Positions 36,340 to 43,819 of a DNA stretch of 64,000 nucleotides are shown here, in pieces. The translations under genes were made by a program, and so were the position numbers. Every line of letters starts with the position of its first letter. The first letter of the stretch is position 1. This DNA is from Streptomyces carminius. GTDB lineage: Bacteria > Actinomycetota > Actinomycetes > Streptomycetales > Streptomycetaceae. The stretch covers positions 2,501 through 66,500 of the forward strand of contig NZ_PGGW01000058.1 of assembly GCF_002794255.1 (NCBI RefSeq), read 5' to 3'. Under the pieces are notes generated by a model. It ran no database searches. It was given only the letters and a program-made list of their open reading frames with translations, and was not told where the DNA came from.

Positions 36340-36444
36340 GGGGCGGCCGTTCCGGACACTCAAGTACGATTTGCGGCCAATGAGCGGGCAAGGAAACGTG
36401 GCACGTCAACGGCCGTAAATCGTACCGTCCGGAATGGCCGCCCC
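36340..36444. repeat. Palindrome nested in the right arm
   Basis: This is the mirror copy of the left palindrome. Its halves are 36340-36378 and 36411-36444 with the same 32-nt spacer length. In total the TTCCGGAC...CGATTT-R-CGGCC block occurs four times in alternating orientation across the element. Confidence 0.8.
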
Positions 36445-36506
36445 GGACCGGCCCCGACCCCAGCACCCACCAGAACCCGCACCCCCGTGCCCGCCCAGGG
36501 CACCCC

Positions 36507-37199
36507 TCACCCCGTGGCGGGACCGCCCCCCGCCCGCACCAGCCCCGTCTCGTACGCCAGCACCACCGCCTGCACCCGGTCGCGCAGCTCCAGCTTGCCC
36601 AGGACCCGGCCCACGTGCGTCTTGACGGTGGCCTCCGAGAGCACCAGCCGCGCGGCGATCTCGCCGTTGGACAGGCCCTGCGCCACCAGCAGCAGCACCT
36701 CGCGCTCACGGCTCGTCAACCGCTCCAGCCCCCTGGCCCGCGGCCGCTCCCCGGCGGCGGGCAGCAGGGTGGCGAAGTGGTCGATGAGGCGGCGGGTGGT
36801 GGACGGGGCGACCACCGCGTCCCCGCTGTGGACCGCGCGGATCGCGCCCAGCAGTTCGTTCGGCGGCACGTCCTTGAGCAGGAAGCCGCTCGCCCCGGCC
36901 CGCAGCGCGGAGAAGGCGTACTCGTCGAGGTCGAAGGTGGTCAGGATCAGCACCCTGGGGTTTCCGGGGCCGCCCTCGCCCCGCTCGCGGATGCGGCGGG
37001 TGGCCTCGACGCCGTCCAGGCGGGGCATCCGCACGTCCATCAGCACCACGTCCACGGCGGCGGCGCGCAGCCTCTCCAGTGCCTCGGCACCGTCCGAGGC
37101 CTCGGCGACGACCGTCATGTCGGGCTGTGCGTCCAGCACCATGCGGAAGCCGGTGCGCAGCAGCGCCTGGTCGTCGACGAGCATCACCCGGACGGTCAT
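36507..37199 (-). CDS. NarL/LuxR-family response regulator
   Basis: The product is 230 aa. The receiver has D9-D10, phospho-acceptor D55 (VDVVLMDVRMPRLDG) and the Lys in GFLLKDVPPNELL. The C-terminal LuxR helix-turn-helix is LTSREREVLLLVAQGLSNGEIAARLVLSEATVKTHVGRVLGKL. It pairs with the HisKA_3 kinase 31 bp upstream. The target genes are unknown. The stop codon lies within the large inverted repeat, as does the stop of the convergent aldolase gene. Confidence 0.93.
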   Translation of the reverse strand: MTVRVMLVDDQALLRTGFRMVLDAQPDMTVVAEASDGAEALERLRAAAVDVVLMDVRMPRLDGVEATRRIRERGEGGPGNPRVLILTTFDLDEYAFSALRAGASGFLLKDVPPNELLGAIRAVHSGDAVVAPSTTRRLIDHFATLLPAAGERPRARGLERLTSREREVLLLVAQGLSNGEIAARLVLSEATVKTHVGRVLGKLELRDRVQAVVLAYETGLVRAGGGPATG

Positions 37200-37230
37200 G
37201 GGGTTCCCTCTCCTGTGGTTGTCGCACGGT

Positions 37231-38478
37231 TCACGTCGTGTTCTTCAGCGGCAGCACCGCGCTGATCCGGAAGCCGCCGCCCGGCCGCGGCCCCGCGTCC
37301 AGGCTGCCGCCGACCATGCCGACGCGCTCGCGCATCCCGATCAGCCCCTGGCCCAGCCCGTCCAGGCCGCCGATCTCGTACAGCTCCCGCTGCGCGCCGC
37401 GGCCGTCGTCCTCGGCGAGCAGGGTCAGGTCGTCGGCGCCGTAGGTCAGCCGGACGGTCGCCCCGGCGTCCGGACCGCCGTGCTTGCGCGTGTTGGTCAG
37501 CGCCTCCTGCACGATGCGGTACGCGGTCAGCCCGATGCTGCTGGGCATCGGGCACGGGGTGCCCTCCACCCGGAAGTCCACCGGCAGGCCCGTGTCGCGC
37601 ACCTGGTCGACGAGCTCGGTGAGCTGCTCGATCCCGGGCTGCGGCACGTACTCCCCGCCCTCGGCCTGTTCCCCGGTGCGCAGCACGCCCAGCAGCCGCC
37701 GCATCTCCGACAGCGCCTGGCGGCCGGTGCCGGAGATGGTCTCCAGCGCCTTCCTGGCCTGGTCGGGCGCGGCGTCCAGGACGTAGGCGGCGCCGTCGGC
37801 CTGGACGACCATCACCGAGACGTTGTGCGCGACCACGTCGTGCAGCTCGCGTGCGATACGGGCGCGCTCGGCGGCGACGGCCACCTTGGCCTGCGCCTCG
37901 CGCTCCTTCTCCAGCCGGGCGGCACGTTCCTCGAGCTGCGCGTAGTACGCCCGCCGGGTGCGCATCGAGTCGCCGAGTACCCAGGCCAGCACGAAGGTGG
38001 CGGTCAGGAAGACGGTGCCGACGATCTCCGCGGCAAGCGACTGCTCCTCGTCGGGCCAGCGGAGCGCGGAGATCGTGGGCGCGACCAGGGCGCCGGCGAG
38101 GGCCAGCCGGGAGGCCCAGCGCCTGCCCCGGGAGGCGTTGGTGAAGACGATCACCAGCATGGCGAAGTTGGCCGGCACCGGGAACGCGCCGGTCGCCACC
38201 TCGGCCACCCCCGCCCCGGCGGTCAGCAGCAGCATCCGCTCGGGCGCGCGGCGCCGCAGGGCCACCACCGCGCACAGGGCGAGGACGATCGGCCCGGAGG
38301 CGATCAGCTGCGCCTCGCTCTGCTCCACCGGCGGCTCCGGCGCCGCTATGACCGAGACGAGCCATCCGGCGGACATCGCCAGCAGGACCACGGCCCACAG
38401 ACTGTCGACCCAGGTGGGATGCCTGCGTATGAACTCGTATACCCGGTACACATCACCCAGCGTAGGCAGACGCGGCAC
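37231..38478 (-). CDS. Histidine kinase of the NarL-partner type (HisKA_3)
   Basis: The product is 415 aa. The N-terminal sensor is membrane-embedded with about six helices from residue 24 to 170 (SLWAVVLLAMSAGWLVSVI; PIVLALCAVVAL; MLLLTAGAGVAEVA; FAMLVIVF; LALAGALVAPTIS; IVGTVFLTATFVLAWVLG). A short coiled linker leads to the HisKA_3 box with H213 (ARIARELHDVVAHNVSVMVVQ), then an HATPase with LTAYRIVQEALTNTRKHGG and EDDGRG. It has no extracellular sensor domain, so it probably senses the membrane itself. The cognate regulator is the next gene downstream. Confidence 0.92.
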   Translation of the reverse strand: MPRLPTLGDVYRVYEFIRRHPTWVDSLWAVVLLAMSAGWLVSVIAAPEPPVEQSEAQLIASGPIVLALCAVVALRRRAPERMLLLTAGAGVAEVATGAFPVPANFAMLVIVFTNASRGRRWASRLALAGALVAPTISALRWPDEEQSLAAEIVGTVFLTATFVLAWVLGDSMRTRRAYYAQLEERAARLEKEREAQAKVAVAAERARIARELHDVVAHNVSVMVVQADGAAYVLDAAPDQARKALETISGTGRQALSEMRRLLGVLRTGEQAEGGEYVPQPGIEQLTELVDQVRDTGLPVDFRVEGTPCPMPSSIGLTAYRIVQEALTNTRKHGGPDAGATVRLTYGADDLTLLAEDDGRGAQRELYEIGGLDGLGQGLIGMRERVGMVGGSLDAGPRPGGGFRISAVLPLKNTT

Positions 38479-38487
38479 GGGCGGGAG

Positions 38488-39546
38488 TCAGCCCGGCGGG
38501 CGATCCCCGTCCGTGCCGCCTACTCCCCAGGGTGGAGGCAGCGGCGCCCGGCGCGGTTGGAGCAGCCAGGTGAAACCGCCCAGGCCCGCCGGGTCGGTCA
38601 GCTCGGCGGCCTCGCCCGCGCGGCCGAGCAGCCGTACGTACGCGGCCGGGTCCGCCGTGGCCAGGGTGAGCGGCGGGCGGTCGCCGCGCACGCCCAGGGC
38701 GCGCAGTGCCGCGCGCTGGGGGAGCAGTACGGCCGGTCCGTGGCCGGGCGGCGGGCGGACCGCCGCCGCGCACGCGTCGAGGGCGACATGGGCGGTCAGG
38801 TCGCGGTCGCCGTCGGGGACGGGCGGCACCTCGCGGCCGTCGCGGTAGCCGGTGAGGGTGCCCAGCGGCGGACGGGCGGCGCGGGTGTGGGCGTAGTCCA
38901 CGGCGACGGCCAGGCCACTGTCCAGGCAGGACACGGCCGCCGCCCACGCCTCGTCGCGGGGGCGGCCGATCTCCGCGCGGCGGCCCGGCTCGGGCGGCAG
39001 CGGCCACCAGCGGGCCAGCCACTCCGCGTCCGCGCCGGTCACCGGCCCGCCCGGGTGCTCGGTGCCGTCGCCGTCCACCAGGACGTAGCGCGGTACGCCG
39101 TCGCCGTCGGTCTCGGCGATGTCCACGGGAACGTCGTCCAGCCACTCGTTGGCGAACAGCAGCCCGGCCGCGCGGTGCGGCGGTTCGGCGGACCAGCCGA
39201 TCGCCGGGTCCAGCCCGGCGGGACGGGGGGCGCGTTCGACGGCGTGGGCGCGCACTCGGGAGGCCAGGTCGCCGGGCAGCGCGGGCAGGGCGGCCAGTAC
39301 GCCGGTCAGCAGTTCGCCGCGGCCCGCGCCGTAGTCGATCAGCGCCAGCTCGGCGGGGCGCCCCAGCACCTCGTCGACGCGCCGCAGCAGCTCCGCCACC
39401 GCGTGCGCGAACAGCGGCGAGGCGTGCACCGAGGTGCGGAAGTGGGCGGCGGGCGCCTGCCGCACGAAGAACCCCTCCGGCCCGTAGAGGGCCTCCTCGG
39501 CGGCCTCCCGCCAGCGCCGCGGTCCCGGCGCCGGTTCGCCGGTCAC
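38488..39546 (-). CDS. MidA/NDUFAF7-like SAM-dependent methyltransferase
   Basis: The product is 352 aa. It begins VTGEPAPGPRRWREAAEEALYGPEGFFVRQAPAAHFRTSVHASPLFAHAVAELL, with the family's substrate-side YGPEGFF and S-x-LF patterns, then the SAM-binding LALIDYGAGRGELLTGVLAALP. A central LLFANEWLDDVPVDIAE is typical of COG1565. The mitochondrial member, NDUFAF7, dimethylates an arginine of the NuoD homologue NDUFS2. Here the gene starts with a GTG overlapping the nuoD stop (GTGA), suggesting the same partnership. The rest of the sequence lacks other domains. Confidence 0.85.
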   Translation of the reverse strand: MTGEPAPGPRRWREAAEEALYGPEGFFVRQAPAAHFRTSVHASPLFAHAVAELLRRVDEVLGRPAELALIDYGAGRGELLTGVLAALPALPGDLASRVRAHAVERAPRPAGLDPAIGWSAEPPHRAAGLLFANEWLDDVPVDIAETDGDGVPRYVLVDGDGTEHPGGPVTGADAEWLARWWPLPPEPGRRAEIGRPRDEAWAAAVSCLDSGLAVAVDYAHTRAARPPLGTLTGYRDGREVPPVPDGDRDLTAHVALDACAAAVRPPPGHGPAVLLPQRAALRALGVRGDRPPLTLATADPAAYVRLLGRAGEAAELTDPAGLGGFTWLLQPRRAPLPPPWGVGGTDGDRPPG

Positions 39547-40721
39547 TTGTCGATGTCGCCGACGACGAAGAACATCGAGCCCAGGATCGCCACCATGTCG
39601 GCCACCAGCGTGCCGGGCAGCAGCTCGGACAGCACCTGGACATTGTTGTACGAGGCCGAGCGGAGCTTGAGCCGGTACGGGGTCTTCTCCCCCTTCGAGA
39701 CCAGGTAGTAGCCGTTGAGGCCGAGGGGGTTCTCCGTCCAGGCGTAGGTGGCGCCCTCGGGGGCCTTCAGCACCTTGGGCAGCCGCTGGTTGACCGGGCC
39801 GGGCGGCAGTTCGGCGAGGCGGTCCAGGCAGGCGTCGGCGAGGTCGAGGGAGTTGTGGGTCTGCTCCAGCAGCACCTCGAAGCGGGCCAGGCAGTCGCCC
39901 TCGGACCGGGTGACGACCCTCAGGACGTCCGCCAGCTCCCCGTAGGCCAGGTACGGCTCGTCGCGGCGCAGGTCGAAGTCCACCCCGGAGGCGCGGGCGA
40001 GGGGGCCGCTGACGCCGTAGGCGTGGACGGTGGCCGCGTCCAGGACGCCCACCCCGCGGGTGCGGCCGCGGAAGATCTCGTTGCCCAGGACGAGCCGGTC
40101 GTAGACGTCCGTCTTCGCCCGGACCTCGGCGACGGCCTGCCGGGTGCGGCCGAGCCAGCCGGCCGGGAGGTCCTCCTTGAGGCCGCCGACCCGGTTGAAC
40201 ATGTAGTGGATGCGCCCGCCGGAGACCTCCTCCAGGACCCGCTGGAGCGCCTCGCGCTCGGTGAAGGCGTGGAACACCGGTGTGATCGCGCCCAGTTCCA
40301 GGGGGTAGGAGCCGAGGAACATCAGGTGGTTGAGGACCCGGTTGAGCTCCGCCAGGAGGGTCCGCGCCCACACCGCGCGGGCGGGCACCTCCATGCCGAG
40401 CATCCGCTCGACGGCCAGGACGACACCGAGTTCGTTGGAGAACGCCGACAGCCAGTCGTGGCGGTTGGCCAGCACGATGATCTGCCGGTAGTCACGCGCC
40501 TCGAAGAGCTTCTCGGCACCGCGGTGCATGTAGCCGATCACCGGCTCGGCGGTGGTGATCCGCTCGCCGTCCAGGACGAGCCGCAGCCGCAGCACACCGT
40601 GGGTGGAGGGGTGCTGGGGGCCGATGTTGAGCACCATGTCGGTGCTCTCCGCCGCGCCTCCGACGCCGACGGTCGTCTCGGTGTGCTCGGTGTGCTCGGT
40701 GGCCGTGCCGGGCTGGGTCAT
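39543..40721 (-). CDS. nuoD2: Orphan NADH-quinone oxidoreductase subunit D homologue
   Basis: The product is 392 aa. NuoD is the 49-kDa complex I subunit lining the quinone cavity. Conserved segments are present: NIGPQHPSTHGVLRLRLVLDGE with quinone-site H41, IGYMHRGAEKLFEARDYRQ with R67, and RVLNHLMFLGSYPLELGAITP. The quinone-binding Tyr position reads NRHDWLSAF, so it is Trp at residue 90. No other nuo genes are nearby. Streptomyces are known to carry a second, isolated nuoD. The ATG at 40719-40721 fits. A methyltransferase gene overlaps the 3' end. It could replace NuoD in complex I or act in a different membrane complex. Confidence 0.92.
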   Translation of the reverse strand: MTQPGTATEHTEHTETTVGVGGAAESTDMVLNIGPQHPSTHGVLRLRLVLDGERITTAEPVIGYMHRGAEKLFEARDYRQIIVLANRHDWLSAFSNELGVVLAVERMLGMEVPARAVWARTLLAELNRVLNHLMFLGSYPLELGAITPVFHAFTEREALQRVLEEVSGGRIHYMFNRVGGLKEDLPAGWLGRTRQAVAEVRAKTDVYDRLVLGNEIFRGRTRGVGVLDAATVHAYGVSGPLARASGVDFDLRRDEPYLAYGELADVLRVVTRSEGDCLARFEVLLEQTHNSLDLADACLDRLAELPPGPVNQRLPKVLKAPEGATYAWTENPLGLNGYYLVSKGEKTPYRLKLRSASYNNVQVLSELLPGTLVADMVAILGSMFFVVGDIDK

Positions 40722-40790
40722 GGTCCCAGTCTGGCAGCAGCGCGCGGCGCCCCGCGCGGCCGGGCGCCGCTCCCGCCTACTCTTGCCGGT

Positions 40791-41303
40791 ATGAGCCTGC
40801 CAGCCGAAGGACCGCCGGACACCGCGGAGCGCACCGGCGGGGACGAGTCGTGGCGCGGTGTGGAGCGGGGCCTGCTGCGGATGCGCAGAACGGTGCTGGC
40901 CGCCGTGCTCCTCCCGCTCGCCGCGGTACTGGGCCTGCTCCTGTACGTACTGGCCGGCCCGGGCTGGGCGGCCGGCGCGCTGGTGCCGGCGGCGGCGACG
41001 GCCTGGGGCTGGCGGGCGCTGGCCCGCAACTGGGCGTCCTGGCGTTACGCCGAGCGCGCCGACGAGCTGCTGATCAGCCGCGGGGTGATCTGGCGCGAGC
41101 TGACCGTCGTGCCGTACGGCCGGATGCAGTTGGTGGAGGTCACCTCCGGGCCGCTGGAGCGGCACTTCGGGCTGGCCCGGCTGCAGTTGCACACCGCCGC
41201 GGCGACCACCGACGCGCACATACCCGGCCTGACGCCGAAGGAGGCCGAGCGGCTGCGCGAGCGGCTCACCGAGCTGGGCGAGGCCCGCTCCGCGGGGCTG
41301 TGA
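40791..41303 (+). CDS. Bacterial PH-domain (DUF304) membrane protein, YdbS-like
   Basis: The product is 170 aa. Two close hydrophobic stretches (VLAAVLLPLAAVLGLLLYVLA and WAAGALVPAAATAWGWRALA, residues about 35-85) form a hairpin. The bPH module follows: YAERADELLISRGVIWRELTVVPYGRMQLVEVTSGPLERHFGLARLQLHTAAATTDAHIPGL. The next gene starts inside its stop (TGATG), so the two act together. In Bacillus, YdbS/YdbT pairs resist certain toxins; the function here is unknown. It is divergent from nuoD2, 69 bp apart. Confidence 0.88.
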   Translation: MSLPAEGPPDTAERTGGDESWRGVERGLLRMRRTVLAAVLLPLAAVLGLLLYVLAGPGWAAGALVPAAATAWGWRALARNWASWRYAERADELLISRGVIWRELTVVPYGRMQLVEVTSGPLERHFGLARLQLHTAAATTDAHIPGLTPKEAERLRERLTELGEARSAGL

Positions 41304-42619
41304 TGGCGCTGCTGGAACGTCCCGAGGGCAGGCGGCTGCACCCGGTCACGCCGTGGCGGCGGGCCTGGGCGCCGGTGGCGGCGCTGCTGGCCTTCGCCGT
41401 ACAGGACCCGGAGCGGGCCCGGCGGGGTGTGGAGTCCCTGACCCCCGCCTGGCTGCTGGCCGCGCTGGCGGTGGTGCTGCTGGTGGCGGCGGCGTACGGC
41501 TTCCTGTCCTGGTGGATGACGAGCTATCTGGTGACCGACACCGAACTGCGCATCCGTACCGGCCTGTTCTTCCGTCGCGCGGCGCACATCCGGCTGGACC
41601 GCATCCAGGCGATCGACGTCGGCCGGCCCCTGCTGGCCCGGATCGTCGGGGTCGCCAAGCTCAAGCTGGACGTGGTCGGCGCGGAGGAGAAGGACGAGCT
41701 GGCCTTCCTCGGCGAGTCCGACGCGGTGGCGCTCCGCGCCGAGCTGCTGGCGCGGGCGGCGGGCATGGCGCCCGAGGACGCGCCCGGGGCGGGCGAGGCG
41801 CCCGCCCGGGAACTGGTCCGGGTCGACACGGGGATGCTGCTCGTCTCCCTGCTGCTGCTCGGCGGGCTCTGGGCGTTGCTGGCCGCGACGCTCGTCCTCC
41901 CGGTGGTCGTCTGGCTGTTCTCGGACAGCGTCTGGCCCGCCCTGGCGGTCGTGGTGCCGCTGCTCGGCGGGCTCTGGCGGGGCGGCGCGGGCCGTTTCAT
42001 GACCGAGTTCGACTGGGTGGTGGCCGAGTCCCCGGACGGGGTGCGGCTCGACCACGGGCTGCTGGACCGCGCGCACGCCACCGTCCCGCCGGGCCGGATC
42101 CAGGCGGTGCGGATCATTGAGCCGCTGCTGTGGCGGCGGCGCGGCTGGGTGCGGGTCGAGCTGAGCGTCGCGGCCGGGGGCAACGAGGGCGGCGTCCTGC
42201 TGCCGGTCGCCACCCGGGAGACCGCCCGGGGCGTGCTGGGGCGGGTGCTCCCCGATGTCGACCCGGCCGAGGCGGAGGCGGCCCTGACCCCGGTGCCGCG
42301 CCGGGCCCGCTGGGCGGTGCCGCTGTGGTGGCGGGGGTACGGGCACGGGGTGACGGGGGCGGTCTTCGCGGCCCGCCGCGGGCTGCTGTGCCGCAGGACG
42401 GAGCTGGTGCCGCACGCGAAGGTGCAGAGCGTACGGCTGTCCCAGGGGCCGTGGGAGCGGCGGCTGGGACTGGCGAACGTCCATGTCGACCACGGCGCGG
42501 GCACGGTGGCGGCCCGGCTGCGGGACGCCGACGAGGCCCGCGCCGTGGTCGGGGCCCAGGCGGAGCGTTCCCGCACCGGGCGCCGTACGGCACGCCCGGA
42601 GCGCTGGCTGACGCGGTGA
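41303..42619 (+). CDS. Bacterial PH-domain (DUF304) membrane protein, YdbT-like
   Basis: The product is 438 aa with bPH modules. One has SYLVTDTELRIRTGLFFRRAAHIRLDRIQAIDVGRPLLARIVGVAKLKLDVVG; a further one has AARRGLLCRRTELVPHAKVQSVRLSQGPWERRLGLANVHVD, with a degenerate middle unit (DHGLLDRAHATVPPGRIQAVRIIEPLLWRRRGW). Membrane helices lie around 45-70 and 175-225. It overlaps the shorter YdbS-like gene by one base. The membrane pair is conserved in many Gram-positives without an agreed biochemical role. Confidence 0.88.
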   Translation: MALLERPEGRRLHPVTPWRRAWAPVAALLAFAVQDPERARRGVESLTPAWLLAALAVVLLVAAAYGFLSWWMTSYLVTDTELRIRTGLFFRRAAHIRLDRIQAIDVGRPLLARIVGVAKLKLDVVGAEEKDELAFLGESDAVALRAELLARAAGMAPEDAPGAGEAPARELVRVDTGMLLVSLLLLGGLWALLAATLVLPVVVWLFSDSVWPALAVVVPLLGGLWRGGAGRFMTEFDWVVAESPDGVRLDHGLLDRAHATVPPGRIQAVRIIEPLLWRRRGWVRVELSVAAGGNEGGVLLPVATRETARGVLGRVLPDVDPAEAEAALTPVPRRARWAVPLWWRGYGHGVTGAVFAARRGLLCRRTELVPHAKVQSVRLSQGPWERRLGLANVHVDHGAGTVAARLRDADEARAVVGAQAERSRTGRRTARPERWLTR

Positions 42620-42653
42620 CGGCGGCGGGGCGGTGCGGGGCGGGGCGCGGCGG

Positions 42654-43697
42654 TCAGGCGCGGGCGCGGCGCGGCTCCCCGGAGTCCGTCTCCTGCTCCC
42701 CGGCGGAACCTCCGGCGCCCTCGCCGTCCGGACCGGCCGCGCCGGATTCCGCGGTGCCGGCCGCACCCGGACGGATGACCTCACTCGCGGCGGAAACCTC
42801 CGATTCCGGCCCTGAACGGGTCCCGGCCGCCCGGTCACCTTCCTCGTCCCGGTCGGACGGGGGCTCGGCGGGCGTGCGCGGCCCCCCGGTCTCCCTGCGC
42901 CGCCGCGGGGCGCCGCCGGTGCCGAAGAAGTCGAAGCCGCCGCGCCTGGGCGACTGACCCCCTGCCCAGCCCGGATACGGCTCCCGTCCCGGCGGCGGTA
43001 CGACCGCCTCCCGTTCCTCCGCCGCCTTCTCCCCGGCGTCCTCCCGCTCCTCCGCCGCCTTCCGCTCGGCGTCCTCCCGCTCCCGCTGCGCCCTCTCCTC
43101 CTGGAGCACGGCGTTCGTCCGCAGCCGGGTCAGGGCCTCGCTCGCCTGGATGTAGGTCAGCGGGGTGGGGGCGCCCGAGGCCCGGCGGTGGTCGGCCGCC
43201 CCGGTGGTGAGTTCCTTGACCTGCCCGGCGGCCTCCAGGGCGAGCTGCCGCCGCCCCTCCAGCGCGCTGGCGCGCTCGGTCTCGGCGGTGGCGTACCGGC
43301 GCAGCAGCGCGGCGTGCTCGGTACGCAGCCGGGTCAGCTCGGCCTGCTTCTCCCGGAGGGTGATCTCCACCTTCCGGCGGAGCTCGGCGGCCTCCTCCAG
43401 CTCGGTCTCCAGCTCCGCCTGCCGCTCCTCGGCCCGCCACTCGGCCGTGGCCCGCGCGGCCCGCACCTCGGCCACCCGCCGACCGGCCTCCCGGTCCCAG
43501 TGGCGCAGCAGCACGGCCCCGGCGACGGCGGCCAGCGCCGCTCCGGCGGTGAGCACGCGCAGCGCCATCACTCCCGGGGCGCCGGCATCACCCACCAGCC
43601 AGGCCACGAGCGCGCAGAAGAGTGCGGCGCCCGCCACGGCGGACGGCGCGAGCATCCGGTGCAGGGGAGGTGCTTGGCGGTGGCGTCCTCGTGGCAT
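42654..43697 (-). CDS. Membrane-anchored coiled-coil protein of unknown function
   Basis: About 347 aa. Two adjacent hydrophobic segments (about 20-60) are followed by a long coiled coil, EVRAARATAEWRAEERQAELETELEEAAELRRKVEITLREKQAELTRLRTEHAALLRRYATAETERA. A second coiled stretch EERAQREREDAERKAAEEREDAGEKAAEEREAV precedes a disordered Pro/Gly/Glu tail. It is likely a cytoplasmic coiled coil attached to the membrane, a feature shared by cell-shape or septum proteins. I do not recognise the family. The frame is open 17 codons further upstream to 43748; I prefer MPRGRHRQAPPLHRM at 43697. Confidence 0.65.
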   Translation of the reverse strand: MPRGRHRQAPPLHRMLAPSAVAGAALFCALVAWLVGDAGAPGVMALRVLTAGAALAAVAGAVLLRHWDREAGRRVAEVRAARATAEWRAEERQAELETELEEAAELRRKVEITLREKQAELTRLRTEHAALLRRYATAETERASALEGRRQLALEAAGQVKELTTGAADHRRASGAPTPLTYIQASEALTRLRTNAVLQEERAQREREDAERKAAEEREDAGEKAAEEREAVVPPPGREPYPGWAGGQSPRRGGFDFFGTGGAPRRRRETGGPRTPAEPPSDRDEEGDRAAGTRSGPESEVSAASEVIRPGAAGTAESGAAGPDGEGAGGSAGEQETDSGEPRRARA

Positions 43698-43819
43698 GGC
43701 CTGGAATTTACCGTGGGTGCCGCCCATTGAGGCACCGTCCCTCCCCATTCGTTATCTCGCGTGTCCCCCGATGCCCACACCCCGTCAGAAACCGCCGCCC
43801 CGTTCCCGCGACAGGACGA

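Larger units (their letters stand above)
35811..36516. repeat. Large inverted-repeat element (arms ~197 bp, spacer ~310 bp)
   Basis: The left arm 35811-36007 and right arm 36318-36516 are inverted copies with only about ten mismatches or small gaps. The outer ends include the TGA stops of both convergent flanking genes (CACGGGGTGAGGGGTGCCCT begins each arm read inward). The arms contain GGTCCGGGGCGGCC, TTCCGGAC and GGCCGCAAATCG blocks. The spacer 36008-36317 has no credible gene. It is not a known insertion sequence: no transposase is inside. It could act as a bidirectional terminator, an invertible segment or a non-autonomous element. Confidence 0.9.

Noticed and set aside
35811..36516. Classical insertion sequence or integrative-element attachment site
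   Set aside because: There is no transposase or integrase, no tRNA gene, and the arms include the flanking genes' stop codons rather than target duplications.
36214..39708. Plus-strand frame of over 1100 codons running from the inverted repeat across the two-component system and the methyltransferase
   Set aside because: It is antisense to three well-supported genes and has no recognisable domain. Its start lies in the repeat spacer, which made me check it twice.
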